Of a stretch of DNA of 45,922 bases, positions 26,312 through 35,217 are shown piece by piece. The DNA comes from Clostridia bacterium. GTDB lineage: Bacteria > Bacillota > Clostridia > TANB77 > CAG-508. The stretch covers positions 1 to 45,922 of the forward strand of contig JAFXMI010000007.1 in the NCBI GenBank assembly GCA_017530505.1. Direction: 5' to 3'. The position numbers and the translations under genes are program-made. Under the pieces are notes generated by a model, which saw nothing but the letters and a program-made list of their open reading frames with translations, was not told the origin of the DNA and made no database searches. The first letter of the stretch is position 1. Every line of letters begins with the position of its first letter.

Positions 26312-27762
26312 TTGAATTATATTACAGTGATTGGCGGAGGATTAGCAGGTTGTGAAGCAGCTTTGCAAATTGCTAAAAGAGGAGTAAGGGTTAAGCTTTA
26401 TGAAATGAAGCCAAAAAAGTATTCTGAAGCACATATAAGTAAAAATTTAGCTGAAATTGTTTGTAGTAATTCTTTTAAATCTAATAAGCTAACAAACGCG
26501 TGCGGACTTTTAAAAGAAGAACTTAGAAGACTTCGGATCTTATTTAATACCAATTGCAGATAATACTTCTATTCCAGCAGGACAAGCTTTAGCAGTAGAT
26601 AGAGAAAAGTTTTCTAGTGAAGTTACAAAACTAATAGAGAAAAATGAAAATATTGAATTAATTAGAGAAGAAATTACAAAAATTCCTCAAGAACGGTATT
26701 GTAATTATAGCAACAGGTCCACTAACTTCTAATGCTTTAGCAGAAAATATTAAGAAAACTGTTGGAGAAGAAGAACTTGCTTTTTATGATGCAGCAGCTC
26801 CACTTATTGAAAAAGATAGTATTGATATGAATATAGCTTTTTATGGAGATAGGTATGAGCAAGAAAGAGAAAAGGAAGAAGATATTTCTAAATGGAAAGA
26901 GCGTATTAAAGGTTTAGAGGCTAGTTATATAAATCTCCCAATGGATAAAGAAGAGTATGAAGTTTTCTATAAGGAACTTATAAACGCAGGGATAGCTGAA
27001 TTACATAGTTTTGAAAAAAGAGAAATTTTTGAGGGATGTATGCCAATTGAAGTAATGGCTAAAAGAGGAAAAGATACTTTAAGATTTGGGCCATTAAAAC
27101 CAGTAGGTTTTACAGATTTAAGAACTGGAAAAAGAGCTTATGCTATAGTTCAATTAAGACAGGATAATAGTGAAGCAACTTTATATAATATGGTAGGTTT
27201 TCAAACAAATTTAAAGTTTGGAGAGCAAAAAAGAGTATTTAGCCTAATACCAGGGCTTGAACATGCAAATTTTACCAAATATGGAGTAATGCATAGAAAT
27301 ACTTTTATTAATTCTCCAAAACTTTTAGATAATACATATAATTTTAAAAAGAATAAAAATATATTTTTTGCTGGGCAAATAACTGGAGTAGAAGGATATG
27401 TTGAATCTATATCTTCTGGATTGGTAGCAGGAATAAATGCGGTAGAATTGTATAGGATTCAAAAAGAATTTTTTGAAGAAAGAAAAATAATTAATTCTGA
27501 TTTAAGCAATAATAGTATAGATTTAATTTATAGTTTTAGTAATAAAATAAAGAAGGAATATGAAAAAAGAAAAATAATATTTCCAAACGAAAATGTTATT
27601 GGTGCATTAGCTAATTATATTTCATCTCCAAATGAAAAATTCCAACCAATGAATGCTAATTTTGGAATTTTACCTCAATTACCAGAAAAAATTAAAGATA
27701 AAAAAATAAAATTTGAACAATATGCGAAAAGGGCACTTCAAAAAATGGAAAAAATTACGTAA
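26312..27762 (+). CDS. trmFO: Folate-dependent tRNA (uracil-54 C5)-methyltransferase TrmFO, with two +1 shifts at CGG
   Basis: A flavoprotein that makes ribothymidine-54 in tRNA from methylenetetrahydrofolate. The N-terminus has the FAD loop [10 protein letters not shown] and [10 protein letters not shown]. The standard frame fails after K-E-E-L-R-R-L. Skipping the C of CGG at 26534 restores [11 protein letters not shown] and A-V-D-R-E. Skipping the C of CGG at 26694 restores [12 protein letters not shown], then D-A-A-A-P and the rest, including [11 protein letters not shown]. The joined protein is 482 residues. The start is TTG with GAGGAGG four bases upstream. Two breaks in one conserved gene, both mended the same way, make simple decay unlikely. 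Confidence 0.9.
26534..26536 (+). other. In-frame CGG at the first +1 shift site in trmFO
   Basis: Context CTT-CGG-ATC. Dropping the C gives R-R-L-G-S, a conserved TrmFO segment. CTT before a starved Arg codon resembles the known yeast Ty1 shift site CUU-AGG-C. Confidence 0.82.
26694..26696 (+). other. In-frame CGG at the second +1 shift site in trmFO
   Basis: Context GAA-CGG-TAT in the frame entered after the first shift. Dropping the C gives [10 protein letters not shown]. The only site with a purine-ending P-site codon and the only one followed by GGT. Confidence 0.8.
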
Positions 27763-27767
27763 ACCTA

Positions 27768-27796
27768 TTGCAAAAAACTTAGTTTTATGCTAAACT
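27768..27796 (+). promoter_or_regulatory. Probable promoter of the unknown operon
   Basis: TTGCAA (27768-27773), 17-base spacer, TAAACT (27791-27796), with a TG extension before the -10. It lies just after the trmFO stop. Confidence 0.5.
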
Positions 27797-27837
27797 ATAA
27801 ATAGTTGAATAATGTTCAAAACGTAGGAGGTGGTAGT

Positions 27838-28002
27838 TTGAATTCAGAGCAAACTCAAAATATCATCGGAAAGTTAAAAGAGATTAATTATAATTTAACT
27901 GAAGATATGATTAAAAAAGCAACTAAAGAAGAACTAATTAAGTATCTAAAAATGATAGATGAATTTAAAGCTTTATTGCTTACATCATCAGAAATAGAGT
28001 AA
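27838..28002 (+). CDS. Small acidic helical protein, copy A (54 residues)
   Basis: Starts at TTG with AGGAGG seven bases upstream. The C-terminal half, E-D-M-I-K-K-A-T-K-E-E-L-I-K-Y-L, matches the 52-residue protein at 30015-30173 (E-D-T-I-K-N-A-T-E-Q-Q-L-V-E-Y-L), so the two are paralogues. Each sits directly before a large helical protein. No family recognised; probably a helical adaptor or chaperone-like partner of the large protein, which is inference. First gene of the unknown operon. Confidence 0.75.
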   Translation: MNSEQTQNIIGKLKEINYNLTEDMIKKATKEELIKYLKMIDEFKALLLTSSEIE

Positions 28003-28048
28003 AATAATAAAAAGGAGGAGTGCTCTTAACAGAGAGTGCAAAGGAAAA

Positions 28049-29986
28049 ATGGGAGTAAAAAATTTTTCAAAAAACGATTTAACACCAGATAATTTACCAG
28101 AATTAGTTAGACAATTAAGAGAAGCGGTTTCAAATAGGGAATACGCTACTATAGGTGAGTTTGCTAAAGCATTTGCAACGGCAATTCAAACCTCTACTAT
28201 AGAAGTAGCAACAGGGAAAAGAGAGTTAGATGTAAATGGAAAAATAGTAGATGTAACAGATTCAGTTGATCAAATAATGACTGAAATTGACAAGACAAAA
28301 GGAATTTCTGAAACAGATTCAGCTAAATTAGCAGAGTATAAGAATATGTATGCAGAGGTAGATGCTCAATTAACCCCTTTATTTATGCAAGATAAGATGA
28401 TGAAAGAATTAGTATCAAGAGGGTTTTCTGCAACAAGATATGCTGAGGTAGCTGTAAAAGCTAACGAAGAAAGTGATAAAAAAATAACTGTTTACGATAA
28501 CAAAATTAAAGCTTATAAAGCAATTGAGAAAAAAGTTTTAGAACCACATGATGTTGTTGATGATAACGGAAATGTAAAAAGAGTTGATTTAAAAACAAAA
28601 ATTAATGATGAGAAAAAAGCAAAGATTTATCTTGAAGGTTTAAAAATTGATATTACAGAAATTAAAAGTTTAGAGGCAGCAATTGCTACAATGGAAGCTG
28701 AGATTCTTGCAGATCCAACAAAAGAATCTATGTATAGAGGAAAAATTGATGCTAACAAATCAATTATTACTCAAAAAACAGCTGACATGAAGGGTAAAGT
28801 AGAATCATTAAATGATTTACATATTGCTGGTCTTGATTTAAGTAAGATTCAAAATTGTGAAGATCCAACAAAGGTTACTAGAGATGATGCTGAGAATGAA
28901 ATAAATAATTTATATAATGGAATGGATGCAAGAATAGTAGTTGCTTATCAAAACTTAGCAAAAAATTTACTTGATGATAAAAAAGCAGGACAATATATTT
29001 TTGATGTTGCAGAAGAAGTTGAAATTGGAAAAATAAATAATCCAGCAACAGTAGCAGAAGGTATGAAAGCTATAGATGATGCTACTGCTAAGATTCAAAA
29101 TGAAATTTCAAGAAATGTACAATTCAAAAAGCAAGAAGAAGTATTAAAAGCTGCTCGTATAGCTGGTACAGAGGAATATGCTAGAATAGCACAAAGAGAA
29201 CAAGAAATTAAAGATAGATTTGAAAATGTACAAGCTAAAAATGATAAAGGACAACCTATCTATTTTGCTCCAGATGGAACAGAAACTTTAGATGCTGTTG
29301 ATGCTGCAACCGGAAATCCTAATAGGCCAAAGCAACTATATAAATTAAAACCTAGTGTTAGAAAAGATGTTTTAACAGCTGCAGGAATTGATGAAGATGG
29401 AGAAATAGATACAATAGTTGATAGTAATTCAACTGCAATTCGTGGAATGAGTTGGTCTGAAAGAAGAGCTTTCTTAAAAGCACAAGGAATTGGAAATGCG
29501 TGGTCAAGATTTTGGAGAAACAAAAAGTTAATTGATGCTAATATAAAAAGATTGGCAGAGGGAAGAGGTAAAGCAGACATTGATGCTGTAAGAAATAAAG
29601 CAGAAGCTGCAGTTAATGCGGTAGAAACTAGCGAAATTTATGAATATAAAAGTATTCGTCCATTAAGAGAAGGTATAGAGAGATCTTATGAAGAAGTTAA
29701 AACAAAAGCAGCTATTCAAAGAGAAATGGCTAATGGTGCATATGACAATGCAGAATTGTTAGGAAGTAGAGACGTATCTAAAGCAACTGATACGATTGAT
29801 GCTCTAGATGATGCAGCTTATGAAGAAACATCTTTGGCAATTGCAAAAGCTTTATTGGATGGAAGAGATTTAACTATATATACAGAGGCAAGAAAAAGAG
29901 TAAAACTTGCTGAAGTTGCTAGAGAGCATAACAAGCAAAATGATGATCATGCACAAAATCCTAGACATGAAGATATTACTAGATAA
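28049..29986 (+). CDS. Large helical protein L1 of unknown function
   Basis: A 645-residue, charged, almost entirely helical protein, Lys/Glu/Ala/Asp-rich, with no signal peptide or clear membrane segment. A segment at about 215-234, M-E-A-E-I-L-A-D-P-T-K-E then Y-R-G-K-I-D, has a near copy in the 1201-residue neighbour (about 193-212). Both proteins also begin with a short N-terminal helical block (L-R-E-A-V-S-N-R-E-Y here, Y-K-T-A-L-N-N-G-E-Y there). W-S-E-R-R-A-F-L-K-A-Q near 470 may be a second domain. AAAGGAA precedes the ATG, and a stronger AAGGAGGAG lies farther up at 28012. I do not recognise the family. Confidence 0.85.
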   Translation: MGVKNFSKNDLTPDNLPELVRQLREAVSNREYATIGEFAKAFATAIQTSTIEVATGKRELDVNGKIVDVTDSVDQIMTEIDKTKGISETDSAKLAEYKNMYAEVDAQLTPLFMQDKMMKELVSRGFSATRYAEVAVKANEESDKKITVYDNKIKAYKAIEKKVLEPHDVVDDNGNVKRVDLKTKINDEKKAKIYLEGLKIDITEIKSLEAAIATMEAEILADPTKESMYRGKIDANKSIITQKTADMKGKVESLNDLHIAGLDLSKIQNCEDPTKVTRDDAENEINNLYNGMDARIVVAYQNLAKNLLDDKKAGQYIFDVAEEVEIGKINNPATVAEGMKAIDDATAKIQNEISRNVQFKKQEEVLKAARIAGTEEYARIAQREQEIKDRFENVQAKNDKGQPIYFAPDGTETLDAVDAATGNPNRPKQLYKLKPSVRKDVLTAAGIDEDGEIDTIVDSNSTAIRGMSWSERRAFLKAQGIGNAWSRFWRNKKLIDANIKRLAEGRGKADIDAVRNKAEAAVNAVETSEIYEYKSIRPLREGIERSYEEVKTKAAIQREMANGAYDNAELLGSRDVSKATDTIDALDDAAYEETSLAIAKALLDGRDLTIYTEARKRVKLAEVAREHNKQNDDHAQNPRHEDITR

Positions 29987-30014
29987 TTTAAATTAGAACT
30001 AAGGAGAAAAAAAT

Positions 30015-30173
30015 ATGGAAGAACAAGAAAAAATTGAAGCTTTATTACAAAGTTTAGAGACAGTATGCAAATTATTGAATGAAGACACTATAAAAAATGC
30101 TACAGAACAACAATTAGTTGAATATCTTGAATTGACAAATAAATTAAAAGCAATAATTTTGTCAAACCTGTAA
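30015..30173 (+). CDS. Small acidic helical protein, copy B (52 residues)
   Basis: ATG preceded by AAGGAG. Paralogue of the 54-residue protein at 27838, with matching positions through the last 32 residues. It lies between the two large paralogues and before the second one, repeating the small-then-large order. A T-rich hairpin follows at 30188-30229. No known family. Confidence 0.75.
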   Translation: MEEQEKIEALLQSLETVCKLLNEDTIKNATEQQLVEYLELTNKLKAIILSNL

Positions 30174-30187
30174 AATAAGAAAATTTG

Positions 30188-30250
30188 AAAGTTTAGAAAA
30201 GGATTGTTGCAAATTCTATTCTAAACTTTATTTTATATTATTATTTTTGT
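30188..30250 (+). terminator. Terminator-like hairpin inside the unknown operon
   Basis: AAAGTTTAGAA (30188-30198) pairs perfectly with TTCTAAACTTT (30219-30229), followed by a T/A-rich tail. It may attenuate transcription into the 1201-residue gene. Confidence 0.5.
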
Positions 30251-30262
30251 GAGGATTATTAT

Positions 30263-33200
30263 ATGGATTTAATTTTCAAAGAATTAAATAGTAGTATGGA
30301 AGAACTATTAAATCAATATAAAACTGCGTTAAATAACGGAGAATATGATAAAGTAAAAGGTATAACAGCTTCTGTTTTACAATTATATAGAGATACTTAT
30401 AATGTTAGATTAGATGAAAGACCTGAATTTGATCATGTTTTCCATCAAGTTATGCAAAAAATGCAAGCTCAATTAAGAGATAGTAGGCCTACAACTCAAG
30501 AAGCAGCTGAAAAAGAAGTAGAGATTATTAGAATGTTTTCAGAAGTAGCTGATGGAGTTTTTAAGGTTTCTGATGTTAGAAGACAAGCTATGGAGTTACA
30601 ACCTTCAGCAGAAGATCTTATTGCTGCTTACGAAGAAGGTATTGCTGATGCTAATGATCAAATTGCACGTCTAGAAAAACTTCAACAACAATACGAAGCT
30701 GTTTCAAATGTTGTTTTTGGTAAAGAAACTCCAAATTTAAAAGACAAAATAAGTGATAAGAAATTTAATATTGTAACATTAGAATTAATAAATTCTCAAA
30801 TTACTAAGATGGATGAATTGCAAAATGCTATAGATATAATGGAAGCTGAAATTGTTGCAGATCCAACTAAAGAAGCATTGTATAGAGGAAAAATTAATGC
30901 TAATCAAAGTGAATTAACAAATCTTTTGTCTGATGTAACATTAAAAGTTGATGCAATGAAAGCGAAAGGTCTTAATATTGATTCTATTAAAGATGCTATG
31001 GATAGCAATAATGCTAAAAGATTAGCTACACAAGCTAATGTAACAGCGTTAAGAGATAGCTTAGATGCCAGTTTAACTAGTGATTATACAGAACTCATGA
31101 ATAATATTGTTAATGCTAAGAAAAGATTTAGTCATATCGATCAAATAGCAAATATAGATTTAACAGGTATAGATCCTTCTACAAAACAAGGAAGAGCTAA
31201 ATTAGATTCATTAATGGCACCTTTTATGGAACTATTTGGTAGGGTTGAAAATGGTCTAAAATTACAAAAAAATAGAATAAAAGTCTATGAGCAGAGTATT
31301 CATGATGTAAGAGAAGAACAAAAAATCATGGAAATAGATACAAGCGATAGAAGCAGATATGAAGATGGAATGACAGATGATGTTAGAGATCAAATTGAAG
31401 CTGAAAAAGAATACTATCGTCAAGATATGCTAGATAAATTATATGGAGATCCTGAAAAAGCAAAACTTTGGAAGGAATATTATGGTTTATTTAGTGATGC
31501 AAAAAAATCAGTTCCATTTACATTTACAGATGAATCTGGCAATACACAAAATGGAACATATATGACAATAGATTATGAAAAATTTTCTAGTAATTTAGCT
31601 GGATTAACACCACCAGTTTCTTTGAAAGATGCTTTGAAATTACTACAATTAGAAGAATATAAAGAAAGATTAGAGCGTCTATCTAAATATCAAGCAGGAG
31701 ATAAATCTGTAAAAAAAGAATTACCTTCTTATGAAAAATATTTGCTTGCAAAAAGAGCTTTTGATGAAGCTACAACACCTGAAGAAAAAGAAAATGCAAG
31801 AAATAGAATGAATTTAGCAGAAAATGAAATGGAAAAAGAGCTTAGACAAGATCAGTTATATATTGCTACTAATCATGGTGCTACTGACAATAATGAATTA
31901 ATAGCTAAAGCTATTGCAGATGCAGGAACTTTAGTAAAATATAAGAGAGGAAGATTAGCATATAAAGATCAAGATACTTTAGGTGGAAAAATTAAGGCTT
32001 TTGGACATAATTATGCTAGTTTAATAGGATTAAGAACTGTTGGTGATGCTAAAACTTTACTTGGAAAAGCTGGAACAGTTGTATTAGATACTGGATTAAT
32101 TGCGATTTCTCCATTTAGTGCTGCAACTAAAGTTATATATAGATATTTTCCTGTTGTAGGTAAAGAAGCTCAATCAAAAAGATTTATAAAGAAACATGCT
32201 GGTGAAAATTCTAGTCCTTATGAAGGAAGAGCAGATGCTCGTAAAATGAAGAGAAGAAAAGAATATAAAGCAGAGATGAAAGGAATCTTTAAAGGAGCTA
32301 GAGCATGGATAAAGGCAACAAATGATAATTTGTTCTTTAAAGATAGAGCTAAAGAAACAGAAGAAGCATTTTGTAAAAGAGAATTAGAAGAAAGAGTTTA
32401 CCCTTCTATTGAAAATAGATACATATTAGGTGCACAAGTTGCTGATAAAACAAAGCAAGAAAAAGCAAAACATAATTTAAGAAAGAGACAAGCTGATGTA
32501 AGAACTGTTGCTGGGAGATCTTATGGATATAATGATTTAATTGCTGATCCTACAAGTGCAGAAAGCCATGAGTTTGAAAAACAAAGTATATTAGGTGCAG
32601 CATTAGAAGAGCATGGTGAAGATGCAGAAGCTTTAAGCTATTCTACAACATCTAGACCAAGAGATAGAAGATTTGTAAAAGATAATACACCTCTTGAAGG
32701 AAGTTTATATACAGATTTGGATTCTCAAGTTGATTTTTCAGATCCAAAAGGAAGCGTTGTACAATCTGATGCTCTTGATAGAGCAACTAGACAAGAAGGC
32801 ATTACAGCCACATATACAGCTAGGAACTATATTCCATACACAATTACAGGTGTAGCTACAGGTGTAGCAGGAAGGTATATAGCTTCTACAATAAAAAATG
32901 CTATAACAAGTGTAGTTCCCGGTGATCCAATGCAAGATATAACTCTTACTAAAGTAAGAAAAATAGTTGGATATGAAGACTATGAAAAAGAAATATTAGT
33001 ACCAAAAATTACAAAACAAATAGATACAAGTTCAGTAGCAAGAACACCTTCACAATTTGCTATTGCCAATAATGGACAATCAGCTCATTTAAATACATCT
33101 GTTTGGGGAGGAGAACTTGGTGGTTACGATGTAGATTTATCAGGATATGACAATGTTGTAGGATTTTATGTAGAAGTGCCTAAACAAGGTGGTGGAATTC

Positions 33201-33868
33201 AAAAAATTGCAATGGCAATACCAAAAGAATCTGGAAAATATGATTATTTAGGTCAACTAGTTAGAAGATTTGGATTAGATCAAACAACTCTTGAAAAATA
33301 TGTTGATGTAGCAACAGGAACATTTAAACCAGATGCGGATTTGTATGACTTAGCAGCTGAAATTTCAAATCATATGGGTGCAACACAAGGATTAACAGGA
33401 GATAAGTTAGTCGAAATGACATTTTCTTCTGGAACAGAGGCAAAAGCATATGTTTCATCTGTTCTTACACCTGGATCTCATAATGGCGGATGGTTTGATG
33501 TTACAAAATTAGGGCAAAGTCTAGGAACTAAAAATGTTACAACTTATCTACCTAAAAAGATTATTGGGAAAAGACCTGTTTGGGAAGTTTCTATAGAACC
33601 AACTGCAATACAAGGACCAAGTAAAGTAGTAACAACAGGAAATCATACTAATGATGCTATTAGAACTTCTGGGATGATACTAGGAGACGCAATAGCTATT
33701 GGAAATGTGGGAGAATCAACTGATAAAGCTTTTGGGGCTGCTTTCCCAGAAACAGATGAGTCACGTTCTGCTTCAAAACGTATGAGAAGACAAGATAGAC
33801 CAGATGAAGTAGAGCCAGGAAGACATATGAAAGGAAATTCAGGAAGAGGCGAAGGAGACGAAAGATAA
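30263..33868 (+). CDS. Very large helical protein L2 of unknown function, paralogous to L1
   Basis: A 1201-residue protein. The first about 550 residues are charged and helical and share the M-E-A-E-I-V-A-D-P-T-K-E plus Y-R-G-K-I block with L1. Weakly hydrophobic stretches occur at about 603-625 and 856-880 (I-P-Y-T-I-T-G-V-A-T-G-V-A-G), possibly membrane-associated. The part after about 930 is Gly-rich and beta-like, and the last 50 residues are a charged, disordered tail (R-R-Q-D-R-P-D-E). There is no signal peptide. G-A-G-G-A lies 10 bases before the ATG. The next gene starts two bases after the stop. Its size suggests a structural or scaffold role, but no family is recognised. Confidence 0.87.
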   Translation: MDLIFKELNSSMEELLNQYKTALNNGEYDKVKGITASVLQLYRDTYNVRLDERPEFDHVFHQVMQKMQAQLRDSRPTTQEAAEKEVEIIRMFSEVADGVFKVSDVRRQAMELQPSAEDLIAAYEEGIADANDQIARLEKLQQQYEAVSNVVFGKETPNLKDKISDKKFNIVTLELINSQITKMDELQNAIDIMEAEIVADPTKEALYRGKINANQSELTNLLSDVTLKVDAMKAKGLNIDSIKDAMDSNNAKRLATQANVTALRDSLDASLTSDYTELMNNIVNAKKRFSHIDQIANIDLTGIDPSTKQGRAKLDSLMAPFMELFGRVENGLKLQKNRIKVYEQSIHDVREEQKIMEIDTSDRSRYEDGMTDDVRDQIEAEKEYYRQDMLDKLYGDPEKAKLWKEYYGLFSDAKKSVPFTFTDESGNTQNGTYMTIDYEKFSSNLAGLTPPVSLKDALKLLQLEEYKERLERLSKYQAGDKSVKKELPSYEKYLLAKRAFDEATTPEEKENARNRMNLAENEMEKELRQDQLYIATNHGATDNNELIAKAIADAGTLVKYKRGRLAYKDQDTLGGKIKAFGHNYASLIGLRTVGDAKTLLGKAGTVVLDTGLIAISPFSAATKVIYRYFPVVGKEAQSKRFIKKHAGENSSPYEGRADARKMKRRKEYKAEMKGIFKGARAWIKATNDNLFFKDRAKETEEAFCKRELEERVYPSIENRYILGAQVADKTKQEKAKHNLRKRQADVRTVAGRSYGYNDLIADPTSAESHEFEKQSILGAALEEHGEDAEALSYSTTSRPRDRRFVKDNTPLEGSLYTDLDSQVDFSDPKGSVVQSDALDRATRQEGITATYTARNYIPYTITGVATGVAGRYIASTIKNAITSVVPGDPMQDITLTKVRKIVGYEDYEKEILVPKITKQIDTSSVARTPSQFAIANNGQSAHLNTSVWGGELGGYDVDLSGYDNVVGFYVEVPKQGGGIQKIAMAIPKESGKYDYLGQLVRRFGLDQTTLEKYVDVATGTFKPDADLYDLAAEISNHMGATQGLTGDKLVEMTFSSGTEAKAYVSSVLTPGSHNGGWFDVTKLGQSLGTKNVTTYLPKKIIGKRPVWEVSIEPTAIQGPSKVVTTGNHTNDAIRTSGMILGDAIAIGNVGESTDKAFGAAFPETDESRSASKRMRRQDRPDEVEPGRHMKGNSGRGEGDER

Positions 33869-33870
33869 CT

Positions 33871-35208
33871 ATGTCTAGTGATAATAAAGAACGAATGAAT
33901 AGACTCCAACAAGTATTATCTGAAGGTTTAAGTGAAAAAGCAAAAGAAGATATTTTAAAAGGCCTTTCAGAAGATCCTTTTTTATCTGGAACATCTGCAT
34001 CTCAATCTTTTTATCAAAAAAACGGAAAAGATAATCCTAAAAATTCTGAATCTTTTTTTAAAGAACAAGATAGAGGCTCAGAAGCAGAAAGGAAAAAGAC
34101 AGAAGAGGAAAGAGCAGAAAGAGCAGAAGCAGAAAGGAAAAGAGCAGAAAGAGCAGAAGCAGAAAGGAAAAGAGCAGAAAGAGCAGAAGCAGAAAGGAAA
34201 AGGGAAGAAGCAAAAAGAGCAAAAGCAGAAAGGAAAAGAGCAGAAAGAGCAGAAGCAGAAAGGAAAAGGGAAGAAGCAAAAAGAGCAAAAGCAGAAAGGA
34301 AAAGAGCAGAAAGAGCAGAAGCAGATAGGAAAAGAGCAGAAGAAGATAGGAAAAGAGCAGAAGAAGATAGGAAAAAGGAAGCAGCAGAAAGGAAAAGAGC
34401 AGAAGAAGATAGGAAAAAGAAAGAAGCAGAAAGGGAAAAAGCAGAAGAAGAAGATAGGAAAATAGCAAGAAAGAAACATAAGGAAGAAGAAAAGAAAAGA
34501 AAATTAAAAAAAGCGAGAAATGATGTATATAGCAAATATTATGTTCCTCATGAAAAAAGAAGTTATTTTGAAAATAAAATAAATATTATTAAATATAGAT
34601 TAGGTCATTTTGATTATTTATATAAGATAAATCCAAAATCCGTATCTGGAAAAGAGAAAGATAATTATTGGCGTGATGTTTATAAATTAGAAGATGCGCT
34701 TCATTTTGATAAATTCTTTAATCGAAAGATGACTAGATTAAAACTTGGGCTTGCAACTGTTGGATTATCTTTATCATTATTAATTTCAGCACAAACAAAA
34801 AATTCAATAAAACCATATGTACCTGATGATAATCCAACAGATCTTTTAGAACAAATTAATCCAAGTAATTATGCTAGAGAGTTAAGTAGAGCAAAATCAT
34901 ATTTTTATAGAGGGGAAGATCAAGAATATTTAATTAGTAGAATAAAGCCTAATTGGATTCCGGAAGATGTTTCTGATGAACAGTATTATAAAATTTTAGA
35001 AATAGCTTGGTATGACTTAGAACCTGAATTTAAAGAATATGTTAGAAATCCAAACGATGTTAGAGAAGCACAAGTTAAAACAGAGAAACAAAATAAAGAA
35101 AGAGAAGAACGAGAAAGAGAAGCAATTAATCAACTTAATGAAGTTAATAATGGAAATAAAGGAAATAATGGTAATAATTGTGTTACAGATGAAGAAATAG
35201 AAAAATAG
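33871..35208 (+). CDS. Charged coiled-coil protein with Ala-Glu-Arg-Lys repeats and one membrane segment
   Basis: A 445-residue protein. Residues about 70-215 are an uninterrupted charged helix built from A-E-R-A-E-A-E-R-K-type units, like TolA or other rod-forming linkers. A basic region follows, then one hydrophobic segment (about 291-309, L-G-L-A-T-V-G-L-S-L-S-L-L). The remaining C-terminal domain of about 135 residues ends in an Asn/Gly-rich tail and would lie on the other side of the membrane. It overlaps nothing but starts two bases after L2, so coupling is likely. It may tie the cytoplasmic L1/L2 proteins to the envelope; that is inference. Confidence 0.83.
   Translation: MSSDNKERMNRLQQVLSEGLSEKAKEDILKGLSEDPFLSGTSASQSFYQKNGKDNPKNSESFFKEQDRGSEAERKKTEEERAERAEAERKRAERAEAERKRAERAEAERKREEAKRAKAERKRAERAEAERKREEAKRAKAERKRAERAEADRKRAEEDRKRAEEDRKKEAAERKRAEEDRKKKEAEREKAEEEDRKIARKKHKEEEKKRKLKKARNDVYSKYYVPHEKRSYFENKINIIKYRLGHFDYLYKINPKSVSGKEKDNYWRDVYKLEDALHFDKFFNRKMTRLKLGLATVGLSLSLLISAQTKNSIKPYVPDDNPTDLLEQINPSNYARELSRAKSYFYRGEDQEYLISRIKPNWIPEDVSDEQYYKILEIAWYDLEPEFKEYVRNPNDVREAQVKTEKQNKEREEREREAINQLNEVNNGNKGNNGNNCVTDEEIEK
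34111..34374 (+). repeat. In-frame coding tandem repeat (30, 36 and 21 bp units)
   Basis: Three 30-bp units run from 34111 to 34200. A 66-bp higher-order unit (36 + 30) occurs at 34201-34266 and again at 34267-34332 with one difference. Two identical 21-bp units follow at 34333-34374. All unit lengths are multiples of three, so gain or loss keeps the frame. Confidence 0.85.
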
Positions 35209-35217
35209 AGGTATACT

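Noticed and set aside
11218-26696. Treating spoVD, sipW, ftsW and trmFO as pseudogenes
   Set aside because: All five breaks are the same +1 step at CGG and the flanking sequence is fully conserved. Random decay would give mixed indels and stops, and spoVD/ftsW/trmFO sit in an otherwise intact housekeeping cluster.
11218-26696. CGG reassigned to another amino acid (Trp or Gln), as in some Bacillota
   Set aside because: A reassigned codon would keep the frame. Here the downstream homologous sequence is always one base out of frame, so a simple reassignment cannot explain it.
34014-34535. Long Leu/Phe/Ser-rich open frames on the minus strand
   Set aside because: They are mirror images of the A-E-R-K coding repeat on the plus strand and have repetitive, low-complexity sequence without binding sites.
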